26,216 bases of DNA from UMGS902 sp045580835 (lineage in GTDB: Bacteria; Bacillota; Clostridia; Oscillospirales; CAG-272): positions 1-26,216 of the forward strand of contig JAZNOM010000095.1 in NCBI GenBank assembly GCA_045580835.1, in the 5' to 3' direction. The notes below the pieces were generated by a model that did no database searches, was not told the DNA's origin, and saw only the letters and a program-made list of their open reading frames with translations. The translations under genes were made by a program, and so were the position numbers. Position 1 is the first letter of the stretch, and each line of letters begins with the position of its first letter. Below, piece by piece: positions 16,101-22,315 of this stretch.

Positions 16101-16653
16101 AGCCGATGCAGGAGAAACCGCCGCAAAACGCGGCACTGCAACGCATCTTTTCATGCAGTTTTTTGACTTTGAAAATGCTGCGGCAAACGGTGCTGCCGCC
16201 GAGCTTGAAAGGCTTGTGTCAAAACGCTTTTTGACCGATGAAGATGCGGCTCTTGTCAACATTGAAGAGGTTAAAGCCTTCCTTGCATCAAAACTCTTCA
16301 ATGAAATGCGCGCCGCTGACGTTATCTACCGTGAACAACGCTTTAATCTAAACCTCAATGCCGCCGACTTTGCAAAAGACGCAGGATTAAAAGCCGAACT
16401 GCATGGCGAAACTGTGCTTGTGCAAGGTGTTATCGACTGCTTTTTCCACGACAAAAACGGCGACATAATTCTTGTAGACTACAAGACCGACCGCGTTTCT
16501 AAAACCGACCGTGCTGCAGCCGAAGAAAAACTGCGTGCCGCACACTCCGCTCAACTGTCATACTACGCGCGCGCAATCTTCGAAATGTGCGGAAAACAGC
16601 CTAAACAAACACTGATTTACTCGCTTTGTCTTGGTGACACGGTCGAGGTTTAA
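13099..16653 (+). CDS. addA: AddA subunit of the AddAB helicase-nuclease
   Basis: AddA is the UvrD-family helicase and nuclease subunit of AddAB. It has 1184 residues from the ATG at 13099. Helicase motifs in order are SAAAGSGKTT (Walker A, Lys29), VVTFTKATASELR, the Walker B variant DEYQD (403-407), GDIKQSIYGFRGAEP, IRSIHKSKGLEFPVVF and LMYVALTRARERLYV. The C-terminal RecB-type nuclease has GTATHLFMQFF, GVIDCFF and DYKTD (1127-1131) followed by QLSYYARAI. An in-frame ATG at 13087 abuts the Shine-Dalgarno AAAGGAG with no spacing, so 13099 is preferred; it also gives a family-like N-terminus (MAEFTKAQQSAID). No clear terminator follows. Confidence 0.95.
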   Translation: MAEFTKAQQSAIDEQSKTLLVSAAAGSGKTTTLIERIIRSVTRSDNPVMLDRLLVVTFTKATASELRLKISKAISNAISNDSENETLAKQFSLLQSAKISTIDSFCLDMVRQNYMTLGLPPSFRMADEGESTLLAHETMDALINECYDNPESTLCGGKEQFAKLVDYIIGAADDRGLADTMLDLYTKLSAFPKGAAALYDCETELREYATRDFFGCPHGKRIEKYLSDVFEYYKKGYLYCTERIALDEKLSKAYAKSFEEDLHNIFIVEKALKESYEAGSNAIKAITFTKLGTLRGDKSDDALFVKTFRDEYKDAVKNDIESYVSASCKDIASALIKTADICHMLGDFLSEYEKRAENEKKRLGICDFSDLSRYALRLLVDENGNDTPFALAQKELYDAVYIDEYQDVNAVQDRIFEAVSTKTNRFMVGDIKQSIYGFRGAEPAIFANLRNKYPVYEKGTSGDNATIFMSENFRCNKEVIDFTNMIFDSVMPLISPDMNYSENDSLVFRKRCEKTAPIPVKVVIAESPSKKSPNAGENTEAHYIAREICRLVKEETKDDGSPITYGDIAILMRSPKARVDIFSKTLRAYGIPVFTETNENLLSQSEVEIVLCMLDVIDNPRRDISLTGVLLSPLYNISYDFLASIRKGVRDERLFSTLKKYASSDETNGAEKAVIQGFISELSELRSMARFMSAGELIDEFYNRYSIYARLCASQPLRRANLEKLRHVAHSFSGSTPRSLSEFLRYIKNIERNAKNPIPAATLKEDAKNAITIRSIHKSKGLEFPVVFFADTQKRYNTDDVKPAILYSGNLGFAMKLRDETGFGLYNPLLRKSLSLAIVNSLKEEQLRLMYVALTRARERLYVTAMTSKPNELVANAKGESHFMTGYAALRHNSYLPLILLAAHGEDSDIHTIDIISDGPLFKEETNESIEAETEVFANEDDVETLNARFDYKYGHIARTKIPAKLAISRLYPDILDDTVLSDTIEQKKLPRPTDAPRFIVADAGETAAKRGTATHLFMQFFDFENAAANGAAAELERLVSKRFLTDEDAALVNIEEVKAFLASKLFNEMRAADVIYREQRFNLNLNAADFAKDAGLKAELHGETVLVQGVIDCFFHDKNGDIILVDYKTDRVSKTDRAAAEEKLRAAHSAQLSYYARAIFEMCGKQPKQTLIYSLCLGDTVEV

Positions 16654-16692
16654 TAAAAACAATAAAAAACGCAGATTTTGTCAAATAAACAA

Positions 16693-16721
16693 TTGCTTTT
16701 TTGTGCCAAGTCAAGTATAAT
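16693..16721 (+). promoter_or_regulatory. Promoter of the transketolase genes
   Basis: TTGCTT (16693-16698), a 17-bp spacer and TATAAT (16716-16721) lie about 37 bp upstream of the first transketolase start. Confidence 0.7.
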
Positions 16722-16758
16722 ACTCTTGTATCATTTTTTACATTAAGCCGAGGTAATT

Positions 16759-17580
16759 ATGAATAACGAAAAGCTTGCTATGCTTAAAGAGAAAGCAACT
16801 CTTGTACGCAAAGGCATTATTGAGAGCACCCACGCCGCAAAATGCGGTCATCCCGGCGGCTCACTCTCTATAACCGATATCGTAACATATCTCTATTTTG
16901 CAGAGATGAACATTGATGAAAAAAATCCCAAGATGGCAAATCGCGACCGCTTTGTTATGTCAAAAGGTCACGCAGCACCTGCACTCTACTCCGTGCTTGC
17001 CAATCGCGGTTTCTTCCCTGTCGAAGATTTAAAAACTCTCCGTAAGACTGACAGTTATCTCCAAGGTCACCCCGACATGAAGGGCATACCCGGCGTTGAT
17101 ATGTCCACCGGCTCCCTCGGCCTCGGCATTTCCGCAGCTTGCGGTATGGCTCTTGCCGCTAAAATCGGCGGTGAGGACTACCGTGTATACTGTGCAGTGG
17201 GCGACGGCGAAAGCGAAGAAGGTCAGGTTTGGGAGGCTGCAATGTTTGCATCTCACTACCACCTTGACAATCTCACAGTTTTTATCGACTTTAACGGTCT
17301 TCAGATTGACGGCGCGGTTAAAGATGTTATGAACCCCACACCTCACGATACTAAATTTGCTGCTTTCGGTTGGAATGTAATCACAATCGACGGTCACAAC
17401 TTTGAAGAAATTGAAAACGCCGTTAACGCTGCAAAGGCTTGCAAGGGCAAGCCCACCGCAATTATTGCCAACACCGTTAAGGGTAAAGGCGTTTCATTTA
17501 TGGAAAATCAAGCTTCGTGGCACGGCAAGGCGCCAAACGATGATGAATATGCAACCGCTATGGCGGATCTTGACAAATAA
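16759..17580 (+). CDS. Transketolase, N-terminal (thiamine diphosphate-binding) subunit
   Basis: This is half of a split transketolase, which transfers two-carbon units between sugar phosphates in the non-oxidative pentose-phosphate pathway. The 273-residue chain holds the pyrophosphate-binding part: GHPGGSLSITDIV, SKGHAAPALYSVL, GHPDMKGIPGVDMSTGSLG and the ThDP/Mg motif GDGESEEGQVWEA (Gly148-Asp149-Gly150) ending with FIDFNGLQIDG. The length equals the N-terminal third to half of a full transketolase, and the partner gene follows at once, so this is a natural two-gene arrangement rather than a frameshift. A weak GAGG precedes the ATG. The gene has its own promoter. Confidence 0.95.
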   Translation: MNNEKLAMLKEKATLVRKGIIESTHAAKCGHPGGSLSITDIVTYLYFAEMNIDEKNPKMANRDRFVMSKGHAAPALYSVLANRGFFPVEDLKTLRKTDSYLQGHPDMKGIPGVDMSTGSLGLGISAACGMALAAKIGGEDYRVYCAVGDGESEEGQVWEAAMFASHYHLDNLTVFIDFNGLQIDGAVKDVMNPTPHDTKFAAFGWNVITIDGHNFEEIENAVNAAKACKGKPTAIIANTVKGKGVSFMENQASWHGKAPNDDEYATAMADLDK

Positions 17581-17594
17581 GGAGGAAACAGGAA

Positions 17595-18536
17595 ATGGCT
17601 GAAAAGAAAGCAACTCGCGAAGCTTACGGTGATGCACTTGTAGAGCTTGGCGCAACTGTAAAAAATCTTGTTGTCCTCGATGCTGACCTTGCGGAGGCTA
17701 CAAAAACATGTAAGTTTAAAAAGGCATACCCCGACCGTTTCTTTGACTGCGGCATTGCAGAAGGAAATATGATGTCAGTTGCCGCAGGTCTTGCCGCTTC
17801 CGGCATGATTCCCTTTGCTTCCAGCTTTGCAATGTTTGCAAGCGGCAGAGCGTTTGAGCAGGTGCGTAACACTATCGGTTATCCTCACCTTAATGTTAAA
17901 ATCGGTGCTACTCACGCAGGTATTACCGTTGGCGAAGACGGTGCTACCCACCAGTGCAACGAGGATATCGCACTTATGCGCACTATCCCCGGCATGACAA
18001 TTATAAATCCTGCTGACTCTGTTGAAGCTGCGGCTGCTGTTAAGGCTGCTGTAGAAATGAACGGTCCCGTTTATATGCGTTTTGGCAGATATGCCGTTCC
18101 AACTTTCAATACCGAAGATTATAAATTTGAAATCGGCAAAGGCGTTGAGCTTTGCGATGGCAACGATGTTGCTATTATCGCAACCGGTCTTATGGTAGGC
18201 ATGGCGCTTGATGCTGCAAAGATGCTTAAAGAAGAAGGCATTAGCGCACGCGTTATCAACATCCATACTATCAAGCCTATTGACGAGGAAATCATTGCCA
18301 AGGCTGCAAAGGAAACCGGCGCAATTGTTACTGCCGAAGAACACAACATCATCGGCGGTCTTGGCAGTGCAGTTGCAGAAGTTCTTTGCGAAAAGTGCCC
18401 CGTTCCGATGCTCCGCATTGGTGTTGAGGACAAGTTTGGCAAGAGCGGTCAGGTTCCCGAGCTTCTCGAAGAGTACGGACTTACCGCTGAAAATATTGCT
18501 AAAAAGGCAAAAGAAGCAATCGCACTTAAAAAGTAA
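17595..18536 (+). CDS. Transketolase, C-terminal (pyrimidine-binding) subunit
   Basis: This is the second half of the split transketolase. The 313-residue protein has the Pyr domain with the catalytic glutamate that activates thiamine diphosphate (Glu56 in FDCGIAEGNMM), the helix FASSFAMFASGRAFEQVRN and the substrate-side GATHAGITVGEDGATHQCNEDIALMRTIPGM. The C-terminal transketolase domain contains RVINIHTIKPIDEEII and TAEEHNIIGGLGSAVAEVL. It starts 14 bp after the N-subunit stop, behind AAGGAGG. Both subunits are needed to build one active site at their interface. A strong terminator follows. Confidence 0.95.
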   Translation: MAEKKATREAYGDALVELGATVKNLVVLDADLAEATKTCKFKKAYPDRFFDCGIAEGNMMSVAAGLAASGMIPFASSFAMFASGRAFEQVRNTIGYPHLNVKIGATHAGITVGEDGATHQCNEDIALMRTIPGMTIINPADSVEAAAAVKAAVEMNGPVYMRFGRYAVPTFNTEDYKFEIGKGVELCDGNDVAIIATGLMVGMALDAAKMLKEEGISARVINIHTIKPIDEEIIAKAAKETGAIVTAEEHNIIGGLGSAVAEVLCEKCPVPMLRIGVEDKFGKSGQVPELLEEYGLTAENIAKKAKEAIALKK

Positions 18537-18549
18537 TAATAAAAGTAAT

Positions 18550-18575
18550 GCCCGCGGCATAGCCGCGGGCTTTTT
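18550..18575 (+). terminator. Intrinsic terminator after the transketolase genes
   Basis: A perfect 9-bp GC-rich stem (gcccgcggc 18550-18558, gccgcgggc 18562-18570) with an ATA loop is followed by TTTTT. Confidence 0.92.
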
Positions 18576-18584
18576 ATAATAAGA

Positions 18585-18618
18585 TGCAGGGGAACTTTTT
18601 GTAAAAAGTTCCCCTGCA
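18585..18618. repeat. Palindromic interspersed repeat (TGCAGGGGAACTTTTT type)
   Basis: Near-perfect 16-bp arms (18585-18600 and 18603-18618) are separated by GT. The adjoining acccctcaaaaacttttgag adds a small second inverted repeat (ctcaaaa/ttttgag) and looks like part of the same unit. I recall similar sequences dispersed in Clostridia genomes, but copy number cannot be checked here. The unit runs into the 3' end of the minus-strand SLOG-like gene and could serve as its terminator. Confidence 0.7.
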
Positions 18619-18622
18619 CCCC

Positions 18623-18940
18623 TCAAAAACTTTTGAGAATAAGATTTTTGTTAATTGTACCATAAAAACTCGCCAACGATTTCACCACGCTATCTTTGCC
18701 ATCCCAAAAAACTATTACTATATCTACATCTCTTACCACATCAATATTTCTCATAAACGCAGACGCATTGCCATAGTTATTATCTTCCTTTGCTAAAGTT
18801 AGTTTTATGTTATTATTTTTTGCGTAATTATACAATATCTCATCTTCACCACTCCATACTATTTCGGTAATATCCTTTGGCAAATGCTTTTCAAAATCCC
18901 CATAGCTTATATTTTTACAACCCATAATCGCCGCTTTCAT
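18623..18940 (-). CDS. SLOG/DUF2493-like small Rossmann protein
   Basis: The 105-residue protein resembles the DUF2493 (YspA-like) branch of the SLOG superfamily, which are presumed nucleotide-derivative binders. It has the N-terminal strand MKAAIMG, a central alternating beta/alpha pattern, MRNIDVVRDVDIVIVFWDGK (63-82) matching the family's RN..I...AD.vIAFWDG segment, and a final strand INKNLIL. The ligand loop is degraded: the usual SGGA.G.D is WSGEDEILY, and the SRGT after WDG is DSVVK. It may therefore have lost or changed its ligand. GGAG lies 10 bases before the ATG at 18940, whereas an ATG two codons upstream nearly touches it. The last codons and the TGA come from the adjoining repeat. 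The region is clearly more AT-rich than its neighbours. Confidence 0.6.
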   Translation of the reverse strand: MKAAIMGCKNISYGDFEKHLPKDITEIVWSGEDEILYNYAKNNNIKLTLAKEDNNYGNASAFMRNIDVVRDVDIVIVFWDGKDSVVKSLASFYGTINKNLILKSF

Positions 18941-19013
18941 TATCATCTCTCCTATATTGTAATAATATTTTGCATTATGCTAATTTCGCATATTTTATTT
19001 CATTCTAATAACT

Positions 19014-19041
19014 ATTATATATGTTTATAGAATAAAATCAA
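19014..19041 (-). promoter_or_regulatory. Possible promoter of the SLOG-like gene
   Basis: On the minus strand, TTGATT (19036-19041), a 16-bp spacer and TATAAT (19014-19019) lie about 75 bp upstream of the start. The region is very AT-rich, so chance matches are likely. Confidence 0.4.
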
Positions 19042-19042
19042 T

Positions 19043-19068
19043 AATATAGATATAAAATTTTCTATATT
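19043..19068. promoter_or_regulatory. Operator-like inverted repeat before the XRE genes
   Basis: AATATAGA (19043-19050) and TCTATATT (19061-19068) form a perfect 8-bp inverted repeat with a 10-bp spacer. It ends at the AGGAG ribosome binding site of the first XRE gene and adjoins the putative minus-strand promoter. An XRE autoregulator binding here could control both directions; this is inference. Confidence 0.4.
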
Positions 19069-19080
19069 AGGAGTGCGATT

Positions 19081-19344
19081 ATGGGGAAAAGCATGTTTTT
19101 AGTAAAAGGAAATATTTGTGCAGAACGAATTAGACTTGCTCGTGCATTACACAAACCTCCATTAAACCAAGAAGAACTTGCTACAAAAATACAACTTATG
19201 GGCATGGAAATGACACAACCCATCATTTCCCGAATTGAGAAAAATCAACGCCATGTCTGTGATGCAGAATTACGCATGCTTGCAAAGGTTTTAGGAGTAA
19301 GTATGGATTGGCTTTGTGGCGATAATGATGAAATAAAACTTTAA
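19081..19344 (+). CDS. XRE-family helix-turn-helix regulator
   Basis: The 87-residue protein is essentially one Cro/C1-type DNA-binding domain. A first helix, NICAERIRLARALH, is followed by LNQEELATKIQ (helix 2), MTQPIISRIEKNQRHV (recognition helix and turn) and DAELRMLAKVLGVSMDWLCGD, typical of the XRE end. There is no sensor or catalytic domain. AGGAG lies 7 bases before the ATG. It is divergent from the SLOG-like gene and separated by 3 bases from a second XRE gene. The AT-rich composition matches the rest of the islet. An autoregulator of the islet or an antitoxin-like role is possible. Confidence 0.85.
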   Translation: MGKSMFLVKGNICAERIRLARALHKPPLNQEELATKIQLMGMEMTQPIISRIEKNQRHVCDAELRMLAKVLGVSMDWLCGDNDEIKL

Positions 19345-19347
19345 GTT

Positions 19348-19590
19348 ATGGATACTATAACAGCGACTAAAAACAGAATACAACAATTGTGCGGCGAAAG
19401 AAATATTACTATCAACAAATTAGCAACGATATGTGCTTTGCCGCCTTCTTCCATTAAAGCAATTTTATACAGCAGAAGTCAAAACCCAAAACTTCTCACT
19501 ATTAAAATGATTTGTGACGGTCTTGGCATAACTCTTGCTGATTTTTTCAATACTGATGAATTTAACAGTTTGGAGCAAGAAATAAAATAA
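19348..19590 (+). CDS. Second XRE-family helix-turn-helix protein
   Basis: The 80-residue protein has one Cro/C1-type domain: KNRIQQLCGERNITINKLATICALPPSSIKAILYSRSQNPKLLTIKMICDGLGITLADFF. The NITINKLA..ALPPSSI segment is the HTH and the DGLGITLADFFNTDE tail is typical of short clostridial XRE proteins. The start follows the previous stop by three bases and has no visible Shine-Dalgarno, so translation is probably coupled. The two tandem proteins differ clearly in sequence and are not a recent duplication. They may form a heteromeric or two-step regulator. Confidence 0.82.
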   Translation: MDTITATKNRIQQLCGERNITINKLATICALPPSSIKAILYSRSQNPKLLTIKMICDGLGITLADFFNTDEFNSLEQEIK

Positions 19591-19592
19591 GT

Positions 19593-19699
19593 TGTCATCC
19601 TGAGGCTTGCCGAAGGATCTGCTCGCCGCAGGCGAGTCTTAAGGAGAAAGAACTTGCGATGCAAGTTCTTCAGATTCTTCACATTCGTTCAGAATGACA
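19593..19699. repeat. Interspersed repeat of the TGTCATCCTGA...TCAGAATGACA type
   Basis: The imperfect terminal inverted repeats tgtcatcctga (19593-19603) and tcagaatgaca (19689-19699), plus gaaggatct with agattcttc (19612-19620, 19672-19680), enclose two perfect hairpins: ctcgcc-gca-ggcgag (19622-19636) and aagaacttgc-gat-gcaagttctt (19648-19670). The whole folds as a cloverleaf. I recall this terminal motif from intergenic repeats in many bacterial genomes. It begins 2 bp after the second XRE stop. Confidence 0.75.
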
Positions 19700-19711
19700 T
19701 AGACGTAAACA

Positions 19712-19739
19712 AAAACCCGCATCTAACGATGCGGGTTTT
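19712..19739 (-). terminator. Terminator of the ribosomal protein operon
   Basis: Eleven-bp arms (aaaacccgcat 19712-19722, atgcgggtttt 19729-19739) with a 6-nt loop lie 20 bp after the rplQ stop. On the minus strand the stem is followed by TTTTTG. Confidence 0.88.
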
Positions 19740-19759
19740 ACTTTTGCTTTTACACTGAC

Positions 19760-20137
19760 TTATTTGTCAGCCTTCTCCTCAGCGGGAGCCTTTTCAGCAA
19801 CCAGACGGATGATTGCCATTTCAGCAGCGTCACCGCGGCGGGGACCGATCTTATAGATCTGGGTGTAACCACCGTTACGGTTAGCATACTCGGGAGCGAT
19901 AGTGTCGAAAAGCTTCTTAACAACGCTCTCCTTGGTGATAAAAGCAAGAGCCTGACGGCGGGATGCAAGAGTGTTCTTCTTGCCGAGAGTAATCATCTTC
20001 TCAGCGAGAGGTCTTACTTCCTTTGCTCTGGTGAGAGTAGTCTCAACAGAACCGTTCTCAAGCAAATATGTTACCATACCTCTGAGCATAGCTTTTCTAT
20101 GATCAGAAGTTCTGCCAAGTTTTCTTGTTCCGGGCAT
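19760..20137 (-). CDS. rplQ: 50S ribosomal protein L17
   Basis: L17 is a large-subunit ribosomal protein near the exit tunnel. The 125-residue chain begins MPGTRKLGRTSDHRKAMLRGMVTYLLENGSVETTLTRAKEVRPLAEKMI, the conserved L17 N-terminus. A variable C-terminus ends in APAEEKADK. It is the last gene of the cluster, 24 bp after rpoA, with AAGGAGGG before the ATG and an intrinsic terminator behind. The order rpsD-rpoA-rplQ is the standard bacterial one. Confidence 0.97.
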   Translation of the reverse strand: MPGTRKLGRTSDHRKAMLRGMVTYLLENGSVETTLTRAKEVRPLAEKMITLGKKNTLASRRQALAFITKESVVKKLFDTIAPEYANRNGGYTQIYKIGPRRGDAAEMAIIRLVAEKAPAEEKADK

Positions 20138-20161
20138 TGTAATTCCCTCCTTGTTGTATTT

Positions 20162-21130
20162 TTAGTCGTCCTCGCGCTTAAGCTCGAGTCCGAGTCCCTG
20201 AAGTTTGTTGATAACTTCTTCAAGCGACTTCTTACCGAGATTCTTAACTTTAATCATTTCGCTCTCGGTACGATTTGTCAGGTCTTCAACGGTATTGATA
20301 CCTGCGCGCTTCAAGCAGTTGAAGCTACGAACTGACAAGTCAAGATCTTCAATGGTCATCTCAAGGACTCTGTCCCTGATGGTTTCCTTACGTTCAACCA
20401 TGATTTCCGCCTTCTTAGCCTCGTCCGACATGTTTACGAAGAGGTTGAGATGCTCGTTGAGTATCTTGGCGCCGAGCGAAATCGCTTCTTTGGCGGAAAC
20501 GGTACCGTTAGTCTTTACATTAAGCGTAAGCTTATCGTAGTCGGTGATGTTTCCAACACGGGTGTTTTCCACAGTATACTGTACCTTGTATACAGGGGTA
20601 TAAATAGAATCGGTGAAAATAAGGCCGATAGGGGCGCTGGTAGCAGCAGTAGCATTATATGTCTGCTTGTTCTTTTCCTGGGAAACATATCCGCGACCGC
20701 GATCAAATGTAAGCTCCATGTAGAAGCGAGCATTTTCGCAAACGGTTGCGATATGGTGTTCGGGATTAAGAATTTCAATATCAGCGTCGGTTGCGATATC
20801 GCCTGCCTTAACGTCACAAGCACCGGTTACGTCAATAACAACGGTCTTGGGAGCCTGGGAATAGAGCTTTGCAACAATTCCCTTTACGTTAAGAACGATC
20901 TCGGTAACCTCTTCCTTAACACCGGGCACGGTTGTAATCTCGTGAAGAACGCCGTCAATCTTGATGCTGCAAACTGCAACACCGGGAAGCGAGCTGAGAA
21001 GCACTCTGCGAAGCGAGTTGCCAAGCGTTGTGCCATAGCCGCGCTCAAGAGGCTCAATAACGAAGGTTCCTTCGCTACCATCTGCACTGACGTCAACCAT
21101 GTTTATATTAGGCTTTTCTATTTCAATCAT
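20162..21130 (-). CDS. rpoA: DNA-directed RNA polymerase alpha subunit
   Basis: Alpha nucleates RNA polymerase assembly, and its C-terminal domain binds UP elements and activators. At 322 residues it has normal length. The N-terminal domain shows FVIEPLERGYGTTLGNSLRRVLLSSLPG and GVLHEITTVPGVKEEVTEIVLNVK. A linker region leads to the C-terminal helix-hairpin-helix domain, LDLSVRSFNCLKRAGINTVEDLT...VKNLGKKSLEEVINKLQ. GGAGGG precedes the ATG. The 126-bp gap to rpsD is the largest in the cluster and contains a hairpin after rpsD. Confidence 0.98.
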   Translation of the reverse strand: MIEIEKPNINMVDVSADGSEGTFVIEPLERGYGTTLGNSLRRVLLSSLPGVAVCSIKIDGVLHEITTVPGVKEEVTEIVLNVKGIVAKLYSQAPKTVVIDVTGACDVKAGDIATDADIEILNPEHHIATVCENARFYMELTFDRGRGYVSQEKNKQTYNATAATSAPIGLIFTDSIYTPVYKVQYTVENTRVGNITDYDKLTLNVKTNGTVSAKEAISLGAKILNEHLNLFVNMSDEAKKAEIMVERKETIRDRVLEMTIEDLDLSVRSFNCLKRAGINTVEDLTNRTESEMIKVKNLGKKSLEEVINKLQGLGLELKREDD

Positions 21131-21222
21131 TTCGTACCCTCCTTAATAATCTGTTATGCAATCCGATAGTCTTTTCCAAAATGGAGTGGTGCATTTTTTG
21201 CATACGATATATCCAAGCCACG

Positions 21223-21250
21223 CTCCGATATAAAAGTATGCATATCGGAG
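21223..21250 (-). other. Hairpin immediately after rpsD
   Basis: Perfect 9-bp arms ctccgatat (21223-21231) and atatcggag (21242-21250) start 6 bp beyond the rpsD stop on the minus strand. There is no T-run after the stem. It could be a processing or mRNA-stability element between rpsD and rpoA. The rest of 21131-21256 shows only the rpoA ribosome binding site and a short TGCA-type palindrome at 21189-21201. Confidence 0.5.
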
Positions 21251-21256
21251 GCGGTA

Positions 21257-21880
21257 TTACTTGGAATAGAACTCAACGATGAGCTGCTCGTTGATCTCGA
21301 AGTCGATATCTTCTCTTGCGGGAAGAGTAACAACCTTTGCAGTACCATTTTCTGCAACTTCAAGCCACTTGGGAGTCTTTGCTGCTGCAACGCCCTCAAG
21401 AAGTTCCTTGATCTTTGCGCTATCAGTGCTGCTCTCGTTGATGGAGATAACCTCGCCGGCCTTTACAAGGATAGAGGGGATGTTAGCCGTCTTGCCATTG
21501 AGTCTGAAGTGGTTGTGAAGAACAAGCTGACGAGCTTCCTTACGGCTGGATGCCATACCCATTCTGTAAACAACGTTATCAAGACGGCTCTCAAGGATAA
21601 CGAGAAGGTTTTCGCCGGTCATGCCGGGTTTCTTGTCTGCCATGATGAAGTAGTTCTTGAACTGCTTCTCAAGCAGACCGTAATATCTTCTTACCTTCTG
21701 CTTTTCGCGAAGGTGCATGCCGTATTCACCGATCTTCTTGCGAGCATCGCCGTGCTGACCGGGAACCTGTGCTCTGCGGTCAAATGCGCACTTGCCGGAA
21801 GTGCAACGCTCACCCTTAAGGTAAAGCTTTGTGCCTTCTCTGCGGCAAAGTCTGCAAACAGGACCTGTATATCTTGCCAT
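21257..21880 (-). CDS. rpsD: 30S ribosomal protein S4
   Basis: S4 binds 16S rRNA early in small-subunit assembly and is a translational regulator in several bacteria. The 207-residue protein carries the zinc-binding N-terminus (Cys9, Cys12, Cys26, Cys31 in MARYTGPVCRLCRREG...RCTSGKC), the form typical of many Firmicutes. The S4 RNA-binding domain is RLDNVVYRMGMASSRKEARQLVLHNHFRLNGK. AGGAGG lies before the ATG; rpsK is 22 bp upstream. Confidence 0.97.
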   Translation of the reverse strand: MARYTGPVCRLCRREGTKLYLKGERCTSGKCAFDRRAQVPGQHGDARKKIGEYGMHLREKQKVRRYYGLLEKQFKNYFIMADKKPGMTGENLLVILESRLDNVVYRMGMASSRKEARQLVLHNHFRLNGKTANIPSILVKAGEVISINESSTDSAKIKELLEGVAAAKTPKWLEVAENGTAKVVTLPAREDIDFEINEQLIVEFYSK

Positions 21881-21902
21881 TTTGTTATACCTCCTAAAAT
21901 AA

Positions 21903-22298
21903 TTACACGCGTCTGCGCTTAGGCGGACGGCAACCGTTGTGAGGAATCGGGGTAACGTCCTTGATCATTGTGATCTCGAGACCTACAGTCTGAAGTGCAC
22001 GAATTGCAGATTCACGTCCCGAGCCGGGGCCCTTAACGTAAACTTCAACGGTCTTCATGCCGTGGTCAACAGCGATCTTGCCTGCTGCCTCTGCTGCAGT
22101 CTGTGCTGCAAAAGGAGTAGACTTTCTGGAGCCCTTGAAGCCCATCTCACCTGCAGATGCCCAAGATACTGCGTTACCTTCGGTATCAGTGATAGTGATA
22201 ATTGTGTTATTAAAGGTAGCCTGAATATGTGCTGCGCCCTTTTCGACGTTCTTGCGTTCGCGGCGCTTCTTAATAACCTTTTTAACAGCTTTAGCCAT
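21903..22298 (-). CDS. rpsK: 30S ribosomal protein S11
   Basis: S11 is a platform protein of the small subunit that contacts the mRNA exit region. The 131-residue sequence has the conserved core AHIQATFNNTIITITDTEGNAVSWASAGEMGFKGSRKSTPFAAQ and ends with the hallmark PIPHNGCRPPKRRRV. The N-terminus is lysine/arginine-rich. It is placed between rpsM (17 bp gap) and rpsD, as usual, with AAAGGAG before the start. Confidence 0.98.
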   Translation of the reverse strand: MAKAVKKVIKKRRERKNVEKGAAHIQATFNNTIITITDTEGNAVSWASAGEMGFKGSRKSTPFAAQTAAEAAGKIAVDHGMKTVEVYVKGPGSGRESAIRALQTVGLEITMIKDVTPIPHNGCRPPKRRRV

Positions 22299-22315
22299 TC
22301 TCTTTGGTCACTCCT

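Noticed and set aside
17775..18626. 283-codon minus-strand open frame opposite the transketolase C subunit
   Set aside because: Antisense to a gene with full family motifs, and it crosses the terminator at 18550-18575.
19593..19699. tRNA-like gene suggested by the cloverleaf
   Set aside because: No acceptor stem ending in CCA, no T-loop GTTCAA and no D-loop pattern. The terminal motif fits an interspersed repeat instead.
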